Part shown: one piece after another, positions 37,077 to 47,273 of the stretch
Layout of the letters: each line of letters begins with the position of its first letter
How positions within the stretch are numbered: position 1 is the first letter of the stretch
DNA from: Ohtaekwangia koreensis
Lineage (GTDB): Bacteria; Bacteroidota; Bacteroidia; Cytophagales; Cyclobacteriaceae
NCBI RefSeq assembly: GCF_900167975.1
Contig: NZ_FUZU01000004.1
Span: 434,001-498,000, forward strand
Reading direction: 5' to 3'
Length of the DNA: 64,000 nucleotides
Position numbers and translations under genes: made by a program
The notes under the pieces: model-generated
Seen by the model: only the letters and a program-made list of their open reading frames with translations
The model's database searches: none
What the model was told of the DNA's origin: nothing

Positions 37077-37303
37077 CTGTATAACATTAAAAAATATCTG
37101 CCTGTTTTGTACGGGCAGCATATGCGTGTGCGTGTGGCGCAAGGTCATACCTTACGAGCGGGGGTCTTTGTAAGCTATCCGGGAAATGATTGGCGTGCTA
37201 AAAATAATCGCGTTAACGCTAAATAAAAAACATTCTTTAACATGGAGTCAAATAACAAGAGAACAATGCAGGCAACTGTCTTGACGTGTCCTGAGCATAG
37301 TCA

Positions 37304-37335
37304 TAAAAAAAGCGCTAATCTTCCGATGAGCGCTT
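37304..37335 (-). terminator. Rho-independent terminator of the beta-propeller lipoprotein gene
   Basis: Minus strand: stem AAGCGCTCATC / GATTAGCGCTT (one mismatch), loop GGAA, followed by a run of T. It lies 21 nt after the stop at 37357. Between it and lutA (37077-37303) I see no further gene. Confidence 0.88.
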
Positions 37336-37356
37336 CCCTTTATTTTTAAATTGTTC

Positions 37357-38868
37357 TTAGAGCGTATTGGGCTGGAACACTTTCACTTTTCCATCGCCTT
37401 CCGAGCTAACCACCAATAGGCTTTTCCCATTTGGACTCTCGCTCGCGGGAATAAATATAATTCCTTCCGGTGCATCACCTGTTGATAGCACTTGCAGCAA
37501 CTCCGGTGACGTGACGGTTGTAATATCATACACCACAACGGCATCAGCACGCTCGAGTCCGACAAAGGCTATAGTACGGTCTCCTACTTTACCAACAACA
37601 ACACCTTCCGGTTCCGCGCCTTTGTCATCGCTACGGGCATCATCATATGCCGTGGCACTTTTTTCAATAAGGTCACTTTCCAGTTTACTGCCGCTATCAT
37701 GAACGAGCTCTCCCGTACTTCCATTCCAGATGGTGAACGAACGTGCACCAAAGTTATAAAGCTTATCATAGTCGCCATCTCCATCTGTATCGCCCATCGT
37801 TTTAGTAACATACAGCCGTCCTAACTTGGCCTCTGCTTTGAGTGCAGCACCATCCGGGAAAGCATTTGCATCAAGTGTAAGATCTTTGATCCTTACATTT
37901 TCTTTCAATGCAGTATATTCACGAACATCGCCTTCATTGGCAGTAATTATATAGTTTGTATTGCCCTGTCCAAAAGACGCTATAGCATCTGGAAGATACA
38001 TACCGAGTACAGGATAATTTGCAAAGGTCACGCTGTTATCTTTATCGCTCGGATCAAGCGCGTTGACCGCGGTGGCGTGGTTTTTAAAACCTAGCGGGAA
38101 AATATTTGTAATGCTTTTGGAATCCAGGCTGATATAGGCTACTGCATTATTCTCCTGCAACGTAACCCAAGCCAGCTTGGAATCGGAAGATACCGCCACA
38201 TACTCCGGCTCCATGTCCTGCGCGAAAGATGCGTCTTTACCAAACACGCGAAGTCCTTTTGTTTTTAACACATCAGCCTGACCGGCAAAGCCCGCGAAGT
38301 CAAGCGTGGTAGCTACAAAGTTATTCACGGTAATGATTGATACAGAGCCTACAGGATCAGCGCTATAGTCATCATTGGGTTCGCCTTCATTGGCGGAAAG
38401 TATATATTTACCATCCGGGCTAAACGTTACCATGTCCGGAAGTGCACCAACCGTTACTGAAGCTTTTTCTGTCAAGGTCTTGGTATCAAATACAACAACT
38501 TTTCCATTGTCTGTTTTCATTGTCGCCTCAATGGCTGCTGCCAGCAAACCATTCTTTACAGCTACACTGTTCACGCCTGCACCATAGGAAGCTATATCTA
38601 TACTTTTAACATATACAAGCGCAGTCGGTGTCGAGAAATCGATCACATCGATTACTGATCCGTTCGCGTTATTCACTACAAACAATTGTTTTGTGGCAGG
38701 ATCGTAGGCCGAAATTTCAGCAGCCGTTTCGCCACCGGTTAATTCAATTTCGTCAAGCTCGGTAAAAGTTCCAGGATCTTCGTTGATAGTGGGTCCATCA
38801 TTATCATCGCATGCTACCGCCATCATCAGCGTGAGCATCACGGCAACATACTTCCAGTTTTTCCGCAT
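37357..38868 (-). CDS. Choice-of-anchor I family beta-propeller lipoprotein
   Basis: A 503-residue exported lipoprotein (signal MRKNWKYVAVMLTLMMAVAC, Cys20). The rest is a beta-propeller of the choice-of-anchor I type, with repeated strands such as FVVNNANGSVIDVIDF, FSPDGKYILSANEGEPNDDY and AWVTLQENNAVAYI. Asp/Asn/Gly-rich loops such as DTDGDGDYDKL may bind calcium. The molecular function of this family is not established; some relatives are fused to phosphatases or anchors. It has its own terminator and is probably a single-gene unit, unrelated to the lut operon upstream of which it diverges in function but not in strand. Confidence 0.85.
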   Translation of the reverse strand: MRKNWKYVAVMLTLMMAVACDDNDGPTINEDPGTFTELDEIELTGGETAAEISAYDPATKQLFVVNNANGSVIDVIDFSTPTALVYVKSIDIASYGAGVNSVAVKNGLLAAAIEATMKTDNGKVVVFDTKTLTEKASVTVGALPDMVTFSPDGKYILSANEGEPNDDYSADPVGSVSIITVNNFVATTLDFAGFAGQADVLKTKGLRVFGKDASFAQDMEPEYVAVSSDSKLAWVTLQENNAVAYISLDSKSITNIFPLGFKNHATAVNALDPSDKDNSVTFANYPVLGMYLPDAIASFGQGNTNYIITANEGDVREYTALKENVRIKDLTLDANAFPDGAALKAEAKLGRLYVTKTMGDTDGDGDYDKLYNFGARSFTIWNGSTGELVHDSGSKLESDLIEKSATAYDDARSDDKGAEPEGVVVGKVGDRTIAFVGLERADAVVVYDITTVTSPELLQVLSTGDAPEGIIFIPASESPNGKSLLVVSSEGDGKVKVFQPNTL

Positions 38869-39003
38869 AAGGTTTAGGGTTTATTAAACCGCAAAGAAAA
38901 GGAAGTAATCTCCTGATAGAGGTTACGGGAATTTTATGTATATATTATCAATGTAGATGCTATACCAGTTATACAGTATATCAACCGGCAGTCATGTACT
39001 ATA

Positions 39004-39882
39004 TTATTTCTTTAATGACAGCAGCAATATCTTCCAGGCATCTTCTATTTTTCCTTCGCTTAGAAATATCCTGGCCATGGTATGAACCGAATCAGCCCCT
39101 GCCTGAAGAGCTTGCTGAACGGGATACATCGCTATAAATTCCCGATCATTTGCTACATCTGGTAAGCGTTCAATATTTCCAAGCAAGCCAAGATCATTTC
39201 CTGTGAGTATTTTGCTGAACCGTATTTCCGGAGGAATATTATCCACTCCTATACCTTGTGTATTCAAAGGCTTCGGTACACTAAATATAGCATCACCTTG
39301 CACGCGGCAATACCAGTCGCCTCCCAATCGCGCGACAGCGTCAAGCTTAAAGGGATCTATCTTTCCATCAGCATCGAGCGCTTCTTCTTTGATGTGCATC
39401 AACACTACTTCACATATCACCAGGTTGCCTGCGCCTCCTTCTGTTCCCGTAGGCACAACCTGCAATACTTTACATTCCATTGCTATAGGTGCTTCTGAAA
39501 CACGTGGGGGTTTTACTAAAGTGGAAGGCACTTCCGTAAAGCCTGCCTTCACAAACTCATTTATACCTTTGGGATATTCGGTACTGGCCAGTGAAGCTTG
39601 TTGTACCATGCTATAGTTAACAACGTTGATCACGACCTCCTGTACTTCCAATACATTGTCATAAGTATGCTTGGTTGTATTATCGCGCCCTCTGCGTGCA
39701 GGTGAAAAAATAAGCAAGGGAGGATTGGAGCCAAAGCAATTAAAAAAACTGAAAGGACTTAAATTTACATTTCCATCTTTATCTACTGTGCTGGCAAATG
39801 CGATGGGGCGTGGTGTAACGGCTCCCAGCAAATAGGCATGTAGCTTTGTGGATGGAATCTCTTTCGGATCGATCGTAAGCAT
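39004..39882 (-). CDS. Flavin reductase-like FMN-binding protein
   Basis: A 292-residue protein with the FMN-binding split-barrel domain of the flavin reductase family at the N-terminus: VTPRPIAFASTVDKDGNVNL, SPFSFFNCFGSNPPLLIFSP and a GRDNTTKHTYDNV stretch that contacts flavin. It extends about 100 residues beyond the barrel; such longer forms are common in Bacteroidota and have no proven substrate. The start follows the upstream membrane-protein stop with no gap (39882/39883), so the two are translationally linked. Confidence 0.85.
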   Translation of the reverse strand: MLTIDPKEIPSTKLHAYLLGAVTPRPIAFASTVDKDGNVNLSPFSFFNCFGSNPPLLIFSPARRGRDNTTKHTYDNVLEVQEVVINVVNYSMVQQASLASTEYPKGINEFVKAGFTEVPSTLVKPPRVSEAPIAMECKVLQVVPTGTEGGAGNLVICEVVLMHIKEEALDADGKIDPFKLDAVARLGGDWYCRVQGDAIFSVPKPLNTQGIGVDNIPPEIRFSKILTGNDLGLLGNIERLPDVANDREFIAMYPVQQALQAGADSVHTMARIFLSEGKIEDAWKILLLSLKK

Positions 39883-40359
39883 TTAGGATATAATGATTTT
39901 GTTTGGTTCATCATCCGCTGTTGATGATACAGGAAAGGGTATATGTTTTTTCGGTAGAGTTATAAATGCATAAACAAACACGATAAGCAGAATGGCTGGC
40001 AACAAATGTGCACCAATCCTGAAGCGTAATCCGGTGTGACTATAACTCCACGTTGTAAAGTCCATAGATGTTTTAATAAGTATAGCCGTGACTGCCACCA
40101 TGAAAAATATCAAGAATACTTTACCGGTAATTCTTTTGAGTATTTCACGTTGCACCATAAACCGAATACCTTCCGCTATCACTACTGCTATACCCACCAC
40201 CAGGGATACTGTGAGCAATGCTTTGGGAAACGTGCGAAGGTAATGGTATTTGTAAATGATGAGCCCGATTTTCCCCAGCAAATTCGGACTGCGCAACAAT
40301 ACAGCATCCAACACAATTAAAGCTGCAATGAATAAGTAAAAATTGATTCTGTTTTTCAT
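39883..40359 (-). CDS. Four-helix membrane protein of unknown function
   Basis: A 158-residue protein with four predicted membrane helices (about residues 7-22, 48-67, 82-99 and 119-138) separated by short basic loops, ending in a hydrophilic tail with PFPVSSTADDEPNKIIIS. I do not recognise a family. It abuts the flavin reductase-like gene and follows fahA by 59 nt on the same strand, so fahA, this gene and the flavin reductase could form an operon. Confidence 0.7.
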   Translation of the reverse strand: MKNRINFYLFIAALIVLDAVLLRSPNLLGKIGLIIYKYHYLRTFPKALLTVSLVVGIAVVIAEGIRFMVQREILKRITGKVFLIFFMVAVTAILIKTSMDFTTWSYSHTGLRFRIGAHLLPAILLIVFVYAFITLPKKHIPFPVSSTADDEPNKIIIS

Positions 40360-40418
40360 TTTACTTTCAAGGTTAGTATATATCTGCTGGTGATGCTATA
40401 TACATTGTGCTGGATATG

Positions 40419-41690
40419 TTATAGTGCCGCAATAATTTTGCCGGAGCAATCTCCAAAGCCGATGCGTACACCAGACTTTTCGGCATAGCCGCGCAGTATC
40501 ACCGTGTCGCCATCTTGTATAAAAATGCGTTCACTTCCATCAGGAAGGTGCAAAGTCTTCTGGCCGTTCCAGGTCAATTCAAGTAACGAACCATACGAAC
40601 CCGGTGATGGACCGCTGATCGTTCCCGAAGCATAGAGGTCTCCTACCTGGATGTTACATCCGTTCACTGTATGATGCGCCAACTGCTGGTTAACATTCCA
40701 ATACATATACTTGAAGTTAGACCGGCACAAAGTTGTTTCATCGGCATGTTCTGATTTCATCAGCACTTCCAATACTATATCAAAGTTTTTCTCGCCTTCA
40801 AAAGAAAGATAGGGAAGCACATGCGGATGTTGCTCCGGACCTTGTGTGCGAAATGGCTCCAAGGCATCCAACGTCACCACCCAGGGTGAAATCGTTGACC
40901 CGAAATTCTTTCCCAGGAATGGACCGAGCGGTGCATATTCCCACTGCTGAATATCGCGTGCCGACCAATCGTTGAATAACACAAAACCAACTATATAATT
41001 CTCTGCCTGATGCGTGTGTACGGATTGACCTAATTTAGTTTCACCACACGAAATGAAAGCAAGCTCTAATTCAAAATCAAGTTTGCGGCTTGGACAATAT
41101 ACCGGTTGATCACTATCATCCAATTTCACCTGGCCTTTCGGGCGATGTATATCTGTACCTGAAACTACAATAGAAGAAGCTCTTCCATGATAGGCAACAG
41201 GCAGATGTTTCCAGTTGGGAAGCAACGCATTTTTAGGATCACGAAACATGGAGCCTACATTTGTAGCATGCTCTTCACTGCTATAGAAGTCGGTATAGTT
41301 TGGAATCTTTACGGGCAATAGCATCTGTACTTCACCCATGGGGATGAGCGCTATCGCACAGTCGGCTGTATGTATCTTCAGATCATCTATATCATCGCGA
41401 AGAAGTTCAGAAATACGTTCGCGTACTTCGCGCACTTTCATTCTTCCCAACGCAAAAAAGTCATTGAGGTATTTTTGATTAAAGATTCCTGCTGGTAAGC
41501 CAAGACCATCGAGGTAGCCATGTTCATGAAGATATACCAGGTCGAGTACATACTCACCAATGGCAACGCCCGCGACCGCTGAAAGATACTTTGTTTTAAA
41601 AATCCCAAACGGGAGATTCTGAATCGGGAAATCAGAACCTTTTGGAATTTCTACCCAACTTTTCAATACCGGATCGTTTGCTTTTATCAT
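40419..41690 (-). CDS. fahA: Fumarylacetoacetase (tyrosine/phenylalanine degradation)
   Basis: A 423-residue enzyme that cleaves 4-fumarylacetoacetate to fumarate and acetoacetate, the last step of tyrosine breakdown. N-terminal SH3-like domain (residues about 15-110) and a C-terminal FAH domain. Diagnostic segments: FYSSEEHATNVGSMFRDP, LPVAYHGRASSIVVSG, FELELAFI, and NDWSARDIQQWEYAPLGPFLGK with the metal-binding acidic residues. Length is typical (about 420). Divergent from the methyltransferase gene. No homogentisate dioxygenase is in the window, so the pathway is presumably completed elsewhere. Confidence 0.95.
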   Translation of the reverse strand: MIKANDPVLKSWVEIPKGSDFPIQNLPFGIFKTKYLSAVAGVAIGEYVLDLVYLHEHGYLDGLGLPAGIFNQKYLNDFFALGRMKVREVRERISELLRDDIDDLKIHTADCAIALIPMGEVQMLLPVKIPNYTDFYSSEEHATNVGSMFRDPKNALLPNWKHLPVAYHGRASSIVVSGTDIHRPKGQVKLDDSDQPVYCPSRKLDFELELAFISCGETKLGQSVHTHQAENYIVGFVLFNDWSARDIQQWEYAPLGPFLGKNFGSTISPWVVTLDALEPFRTQGPEQHPHVLPYLSFEGEKNFDIVLEVLMKSEHADETTLCRSNFKYMYWNVNQQLAHHTVNGCNIQVGDLYASGTISGPSPGSYGSLLELTWNGQKTLHLPDGSERIFIQDGDTVILRGYAEKSGVRIGFGDCSGKIIAAL

Positions 41691-41780
41691 AGGGTAAACC
41701 TAACAAGCCGAAGGGCAAAGTAAAAGCTTCCTGAAAAAAAGTTACTTCGAAACAAAACACTTTGTGATTACTTTCGCACC

Positions 41781-43148
41781 ATGTCAACGCAAGCTGCTGA
41801 TCTGCCCGCATCGTTTCTGCAAAAAATGCAACATCAACTGGGTGAAGCTCTTCCGGATTTTTTAAAAAGTCTGGCAGAACCCGCTCCTGTTAGTATTCGC
41901 CTTAATCCGCGCAAGCATTTTAATCATTCCTATACCGTGCATATACCATGGGCAGAGAATGGCCGATACCTGGCGGAGCGCCCGGTGTTTACGCTGGATC
42001 CTTTTCTTCATGGTGGTGCCTATTATGTGCAGGAAGCAAGTTCGATGTTTGTGGAGCAGGCTGTGAAGCAATGTATTGATCTCGATCAATCGATTCATGT
42101 ACTTGATCTTTGCGCAGCACCGGGAGGTAAGTCAACGCACCTTGTAAGTTTATTGAATGATGAAAGTTTGTTGGTGTCGAATGAAGTGATCCGCTCACGT
42201 GCGAATATACTTTCTGAAAATATTCAGAAGTGGGGCTATAACCAGGTGGTGGTTACAAACAATGATCCGGAAGATTTTAAGCGTCTGCCCGGCTTCTTTG
42301 ACGTAATGGTCGTGGATGCGCCTTGTTCCGGTGAAGGACTTTTCAGAAAAGATGCCGGTGCTATGCAGGAATGGTCGGATGACAATGTTATGCTTTGCAG
42401 CAAGCGTCAACGAAGAATTGTAAGTGATATATGGAGTTCGCTGAAAGAAAATGGAATTCTCGTTTACTCAACGTGTACGTATAATCCTGAAGAGAATGAA
42501 GAAAACCTGGTGTGGCTAAAGGAGTCGCACGATGTTGAATTTCTAAAGATAAAACTTGATGATGCCTGGGGTGCGGTTGAAGTTGAGCAGGATGGAATTA
42601 CAGGGTATCACTTTTATCCGCATCGTGTAAAGGGAGAAGGATTCTTCATCAGCGTTATTCGTAAAAAAGAAAATGCAGATATACTTCGTATGAAAAACGC
42701 GAAGACTGGTTTTCAACCGCCTTCAAAAAAAATACTGGAACAGATTCAGTCGTGGGTGATTGACCCTGAAGGTATATCTTTTATTCAGCGCGAAGATGTA
42801 ATCCAGTTTTTCCCATCGGTTAAAAGTCAGGAGATTGAAACGCTCTCCAAAAATTTACGATTGGTATCCGCTGGTACATTTGCAGCGGTAGTCAAGCATG
42901 AGAAGCTGGTGCCTGAGCACGCGCTCGCACTTTCAGTAAAATTAAATCATGCTAATTTTCCTGCGCTTGCTTTAAGCCGGGAAGATGCTCTTCGATACTT
43001 GCGTAAGGAGACATTGAATATAACCACCAGTCACACAGGGTTTACATTAATGCTATATGAAAATATAGCTTTGGGTTGGGGTAATGTGTTACCGAACAGA
43101 ATTAATAATTTATATCCGGCTGAGTGGAGAATACGGATGGGAGCTTAG
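41781..43148 (+). CDS. RsmF-type 16S rRNA cytosine-C5 methyltransferase (Nol1/Nop2/Sun)
   Basis: A 455-residue SAM-dependent methyltransferase. SAM-binding motif I is VLDLCAAPGGKSTHL, with motif IV VVDAPCSGEGLF (Cys that releases the product) and motif VI STCTYNPEENEENL (catalytic Cys in TCT). The C-terminal about 100 residues (KKILEQIQSWVIDPEGISF onward) match the RsmF-like extension ending in an RNA-binding PUA-like module. Probably modifies 16S rRNA C1407 or nearby. The start is preceded by TACTTTCG, one mismatch from the -7 consensus. It is a single-gene unit on the plus strand. Confidence 0.92.
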   Translation: MSTQAADLPASFLQKMQHQLGEALPDFLKSLAEPAPVSIRLNPRKHFNHSYTVHIPWAENGRYLAERPVFTLDPFLHGGAYYVQEASSMFVEQAVKQCIDLDQSIHVLDLCAAPGGKSTHLVSLLNDESLLVSNEVIRSRANILSENIQKWGYNQVVVTNNDPEDFKRLPGFFDVMVVDAPCSGEGLFRKDAGAMQEWSDDNVMLCSKRQRRIVSDIWSSLKENGILVYSTCTYNPEENEENLVWLKESHDVEFLKIKLDDAWGAVEVEQDGITGYHFYPHRVKGEGFFISVIRKKENADILRMKNAKTGFQPPSKKILEQIQSWVIDPEGISFIQREDVIQFFPSVKSQEIETLSKNLRLVSAGTFAAVVKHEKLVPEHALALSVKLNHANFPALALSREDALRYLRKETLNITTSHTGFTLMLYENIALGWGNVLPNRINNLYPAEWRIRMGA

Positions 43149-43243
43149 ATTTTCCTAAAAATATGTCAAGGTGTATTATTGCGCATCTATACCTGTTACG
43201 CTGTTGTTTCGTCACCGACAAAGTATACATCAAGTACATGCAA

Positions 43244-43275
43244 TAAAAATGACCGGCTGAAATCAGACCGGTCAT
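43244..43275 (-). terminator. Rho-independent terminator of the MFS gene
   Basis: Minus strand: ATGACCGG arms with an inner CTGA/TCAG extension, followed by TTTTTATTG. It lies 28 nt after the MFS stop at 43303. The remainder of the gap to 43149 shows nothing else. Confidence 0.85.
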
Positions 43276-43302
43276 AAAGCCAACCCCACGAGTCTATGGA
43301 AT

Positions 43303-44436
43303 TTAGAAAATCTGCAGGGCTTGCAATGTCTCTACAATGCCATCCGGCAAAGCAACTCCACTAAAGAAAATCCCTACACAAAAAACTTTCTGATTATAAT
43401 TTGAATATTTGATCGCCAGGGGTAATGAACTAACGGAGAGTGTTGCAAACGTCAATGCAAATACCATCGTCATGACTACCACTATAGCGGTTGATTGAAA
43501 AACAAAAATTGAAACTATACTGATTGCAATACCGAATGAGCTGATCCAGAACGAACGATCCATTCCTACTTTGTTCACCAGGTTACTAATGGGCCACGAC
43601 ACCACAGCGGACAGAACGAGTATATCCACGATCAATATTTTCCCATTGGATGTTTGCATCCATGCACCAGTCTTCGCTTGCAAAATTTCAGGAAACATAT
43701 TGAACAATACAGTGGTCGCGATCCCCAATACAATTCCTAAAAAGAATATATACCCGAAACGTGAACGCTGCGTGTTGGTGGAGATTGAAGCATGAGCGTC
43801 TTCTTTATTATCCTGTTTGCTAAAAAGGGATAGCGAATTTCTCTTGAGTGCATAACCCGATATAAATACTACTACACCACCAGCCATAAAGGTTATGGGT
43901 GCTCCTAAAAAATCAATGATGTCAACAATGACAGGTTCTAACGAATAAATCAAGTTGGCTACGATGGTGAGTATAGCCATAGCTTTCGGTAATTTATCTA
44001 CAGGTGTAAAAAGCTCCATCGTAGAGAGCGCAGGACTTGTAAAGATGCTCATCGCGATGAGCCAGAAAATAATCAATACAGGTAAAATCCATTTGAAGAT
44101 TTCGTTCGGGTTGCTGAAGAGCGTAAAGGCAACCGCCATAAAGATCATGGCTGCGAAACTGATTCCTGCTGTGATCACCGGAATCCGATGTCCCATTTCA
44201 AAACGATAACGATCTCCCAACTTACCGGCTATGGGCGGTGTGATGGTTAAGATCAACCCTTGCGCAATAATCAGTAAAAGTGAAAAATCAGTAAAATTAA
44301 ACTGCACTAACAATTTCGGTTGATACCGCTGGTAAGCGATCCACCCGATCACGATGGAGCCGTATAGTGCGGCCAGGCTCCACAATTGTTTCCATTGAAT
44401 CAAATTATCTTTCCGATGAATTGAAAAAGCTTCCAT
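43303..44436 (-). CDS. MFS-type membrane transporter
   Basis: A 377-residue protein with about eleven to twelve predicted membrane helices and the major facilitator loop between helices 2 and 3 (GKLGDRYRFEMGHRIPVI, about residues 68-85). The first helix starts near residue 18 (WSLAALYGSIVIGW). Substrate is unknown; the family members most like it are SLC45-like or sugar/drug exporters. It is convergent with the methyltransferase and divergent from valS, with its own terminator. Start at 44436 (MEAFSIHRKDNLIQWKQ) is the only good Met. Confidence 0.82.
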   Translation of the reverse strand: MEAFSIHRKDNLIQWKQLWSLAALYGSIVIGWIAYQRYQPKLLVQFNFTDFSLLLIIAQGLILTITPPIAGKLGDRYRFEMGHRIPVITAGISFAAMIFMAVAFTLFSNPNEIFKWILPVLIIFWLIAMSIFTSPALSTMELFTPVDKLPKAMAILTIVANLIYSLEPVIVDIIDFLGAPITFMAGGVVVFISGYALKRNSLSLFSKQDNKEDAHASISTNTQRSRFGYIFFLGIVLGIATTVLFNMFPEILQAKTGAWMQTSNGKILIVDILVLSAVVSWPISNLVNKVGMDRSFWISSFGIAISIVSIFVFQSTAIVVVMTMVFALTFATLSVSSLPLAIKYSNYNQKVFCVGIFFSGVALPDGIVETLQALQIF

Positions 44437-44551
44437 AGACTTTTTAGTTAAGACGTAGCTATCTACGAAGCAGCCGTTGCAGTTGGATCTCGGTTATTAT
44501 AAAAATTCCTGGCGCGGGCTTCTGTTCTGCCTCCTGTTTGCGCATTTTCTT

Positions 44552-44559
44552 TATTTTTG
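44552..44559 (+). promoter_or_regulatory. Probable -7 box for valS
   Basis: TATTTTTG followed by CGCGC matches TAnnTTTG, 53 nt before ATG 44613. No clear -33 element at 17-23 nt. The gap to 44437 holds nothing else I can support. Confidence 0.4.
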
Positions 44560-44612
44560 CGCGCTGGCTGTTATCGATTAATTGTCATTTAACAGCCGTA
44601 ACACGAACGAAT

Positions 44613-47273
44613 ATGCTATCGACTAAATACAATCCGTCTGAAGTAGAAGGAAAATGGTACCAGTACTGGATGGAAAACGGATTCTTTCACGCAAAGCCGA
44701 ATCCTGACAAAGAGCCTTATACCGTTGTAATACCTCCACCTAACGTGACAGGTGTGTTACACATGGGCCACATGTTGAACAATACTATTCAAGATGTATT
44801 GGTGCGCAAGGCTCGCATGGAAGGCAAAGAGGCTTGCTGGGTACCGGGCACGGACCATGCTTCTATTGCTACGGAAGCAAAAGTTGTAGCGATGCTGCGC
44901 GAACGTGGCATCAAGAAATCAGATTTGTCGCGCGAAGATTTTTTAAAGTATGCCTGGGAATGGAAGGAGAAGTACGGGGGCATAATCCTGGAGCAACTTA
45001 AAAAACTCGGAGCTTCATGTGATTGGGACCGGACTAAATTTACCATGGACCCTGATTATTATGACGCGGTAATTGACGTATTCATCGATCTTCATAAGAA
45101 GGGATATATATATCGTGGATTGCGCATGGTGAACTGGGACCCTCTCGGAAAAACTGCGTTGTCGGATGACGAAGTAATTCATAAAGAAGTTCAGTCAAAG
45201 CTATACTATATCAAGTATGCCATTGAAGGAAGTAAAGATGAATTCGTTACGGTCGCTACGGTTCGTCCGGAGACCATCATGGCGGATGCAGCCATCTGTG
45301 TAAATCCAAACGATGAGCGATATAAACATTTGAAAGGTAAGCGCGCTATAATTCCATTGATCAATCGTGCTATACCCATCATTGAAGATGATTATGTAAC
45401 CATGGATTTCGGTACAGGGTGTCTGAAAGTTACACCGGCTCATGATATGAACGATTATGAATTGGGCAGAAAGCACAACCTGGAAGTACTCGATATACTG
45501 AATGAAGATGGAACATTGAACAGTAAAGCGCAGATCTTTATAGGTGAAGACCGTTTCATTGCACGTAAGAAGATCGCCAAAGAACTGGAAGCGAAAGAGT
45601 GTCTTGCAAAAACAGAAGACTATACCAGCAGCGTTGGTTTCTCTGAAAGAACGGATGCTGTGATCGAACCCCGTTTATCATTGCAGTGGTTTTTGAAAAT
45701 GGATACCATTACCAAGCCTGCATTGGAGCATGTGATGAACGATGATATTCAACTCATCCCGGCAAAGTTCAAGAATACCTATAACCATTGGATGAGTAAT
45801 GTACGCGACTGGTGTATATCTCGTCAGTTGTGGTGGGGGCATAGAATACCGGCATGGTTTGATGAGTCGGGTGACTATGTGGTTGCCAAAACAGAACAAG
45901 AGGCGATTGAATTATTCAAAAGCAAAAAGCCAGGGGCAAGTATAAAGATCACGCAAGAGACCGATGTAATGGACACGTGGTTCTCAAGCTGGCTGTGGCC
46001 GACTGCAGTATTTGATACGACTATATTTAAGGATGGCAATAAAGGGAACGAAGATCTGAATTACTTCTACCCTACCAATGACCTGGTTACTGCTCCGGAG
46101 ATTTTATTCTTCTGGGTAGCACGCATGATCATTGCCGGATATGAGTATCGCGGTGAGAAGCCTTTCAAGAATGTATACCTCACCGGTATAGTACGCGACA
46201 AGCAAGGACGCAAGATGTCGAAGTCGTTGGGTAATTCGCCCGATCCGCTCGACCTGATTGCCAACTTCGGTGCCGATGCCGTGCGTACGGGTATGCTGTT
46301 CAGCTCTCCTGCAGGAAATGATTTACTCTACGATGACAAACTTGTTGAGCAAGGAAGAAATTTCGCGAACAAGATCTGGAATGCTTTTAGACTTGTAAAG
46401 GGGTTAGACGTTTCAATATCTATTACATCTAAAGAGAATGAAGTAGCGATAGAATGGTTTGACTTAAAGCTACAAGAATCTTTAATTGAATTTAATGATC
46501 ATCTAAGCAAGTTTAGAATTTCTGATGCATTGCATTCAATTTATAAATTGATATGGGATGATTTCTGTGCATGGTACTTAGAAATGATAAAGCCCGAGTA
46601 CGGGCAACCTATAGATAAACTTACTTATGATAAAACCGTTGAATTTTTCGAGGTTCTATTAAAGTCCCTTCATCCTTTTATGCCATTTCTTACAGAAGAA
46701 TTGTGGCATGAGTTAAAGTACCGTGAATCAAATGATTGTATAATAGTTGCCTCTTGGCCTAGTTTTAATATTAAAGATCAGGAATCTAAGACTAATATTC
46801 TTGATAAAATGCCTCCAAAAATAAAGCTATCTGTTTTTGAAAATGTTAAACAAGGTATAGCCTTTGTCAGAAAAAAAAGACAAGAGCAGGGATTTAAAAA
46901 CATAGAAAAGTCATTAATTATAATCGATAGTGGAAAACTTGGAGATGCAGCTATTGAAAAACTCAAATTCTTCATTGAAAAATTATCTGACTCAAAGATT
47001 GTTAAGGAAATTCAAGGTGAGACACACAAAGATTTTTTTGGCGATATGCACTGGCATATAGAGAAAAGAAATACAGACGTTGCAAAAGACCGTGAGGCAT
47101 TATTAAAAGATCTGGAATATCAGAAAGGGTTCATGTTCAAAGTTGATCAAAAACTTTCAAATGAAAAGTTTGTAAACAGTGCGCCTCCACAGGTAATTGA
47201 AATGGAACGTAAGAAAAAAGCTGATGCTGAAGCGAAGATAAAAGCATTAGAGGAAAGCTTGTCAAGACTTTAG
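44613..47273 (+). CDS. valS: Valyl-tRNA synthetase with low-GC 3' third
   Basis: An 886-residue class I aminoacyl-tRNA synthetase that charges tRNA-Val. HIGH motif HMGH (residues 50-53), KMSKS (534-538), editing domain between (about 200-370), anticodon-binding domain from about 590, and the C-terminal coiled coil ([18 protein letters not shown]). The frame extends upstream to 44538, but [19 protein letters not shown] (44613) is the family start. Base composition changes sharply near 46390 (codon about 593): roughly 47% GC before and about 29% for the next 600 nt, with different codon use (more TTA, ATT, AAA). The reading frame is intact and the residues look functional, so this is a mosaic gene rather than a pseudogene. 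Its stop lies in the loop of a terminator. Confidence 0.96.
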   Translation: MLSTKYNPSEVEGKWYQYWMENGFFHAKPNPDKEPYTVVIPPPNVTGVLHMGHMLNNTIQDVLVRKARMEGKEACWVPGTDHASIATEAKVVAMLRERGIKKSDLSREDFLKYAWEWKEKYGGIILEQLKKLGASCDWDRTKFTMDPDYYDAVIDVFIDLHKKGYIYRGLRMVNWDPLGKTALSDDEVIHKEVQSKLYYIKYAIEGSKDEFVTVATVRPETIMADAAICVNPNDERYKHLKGKRAIIPLINRAIPIIEDDYVTMDFGTGCLKVTPAHDMNDYELGRKHNLEVLDILNEDGTLNSKAQIFIGEDRFIARKKIAKELEAKECLAKTEDYTSSVGFSERTDAVIEPRLSLQWFLKMDTITKPALEHVMNDDIQLIPAKFKNTYNHWMSNVRDWCISRQLWWGHRIPAWFDESGDYVVAKTEQEAIELFKSKKPGASIKITQETDVMDTWFSSWLWPTAVFDTTIFKDGNKGNEDLNYFYPTNDLVTAPEILFFWVARMIIAGYEYRGEKPFKNVYLTGIVRDKQGRKMSKSLGNSPDPLDLIANFGADAVRTGMLFSSPAGNDLLYDDKLVEQGRNFANKIWNAFRLVKGLDVSISITSKENEVAIEWFDLKLQESLIEFNDHLSKFRISDALHSIYKLIWDDFCAWYLEMIKPEYGQPIDKLTYDKTVEFFEVLLKSLHPFMPFLTEELWHELKYRESNDCIIVASWPSFNIKDQESKTNILDKMPPKIKLSVFENVKQGIAFVRKKRQEQGFKNIEKSLIIIDSGKLGDAAIEKLKFFIEKLSDSKIVKEIQGETHKDFFGDMHWHIEKRNTDVAKDREALLKDLEYQKGFMFKVDQKLSNEKFVNSAPPQVIEMERKKKADAEAKIKALEESLSRL

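Noticed and set aside
37077-37148. Upstream extension of lutA (histidine-rich)
   Set aside because: The family start is MKVALFVPCYVD; the extension is a low-complexity artefact.
37287-37300. Third copy of the rhamnose-unit motif near the end of the beta-propeller gene
   Set aside because: Only TCCTG and part of the following bases match; too weak and misplaced to be a site for lutA.
46390-47273. valS 3' part as a pseudogene
   Set aside because: The frame is intact and anticodon-domain and C-terminal coiled-coil residues are kept, so it is a compositional mosaic rather than a broken gene.
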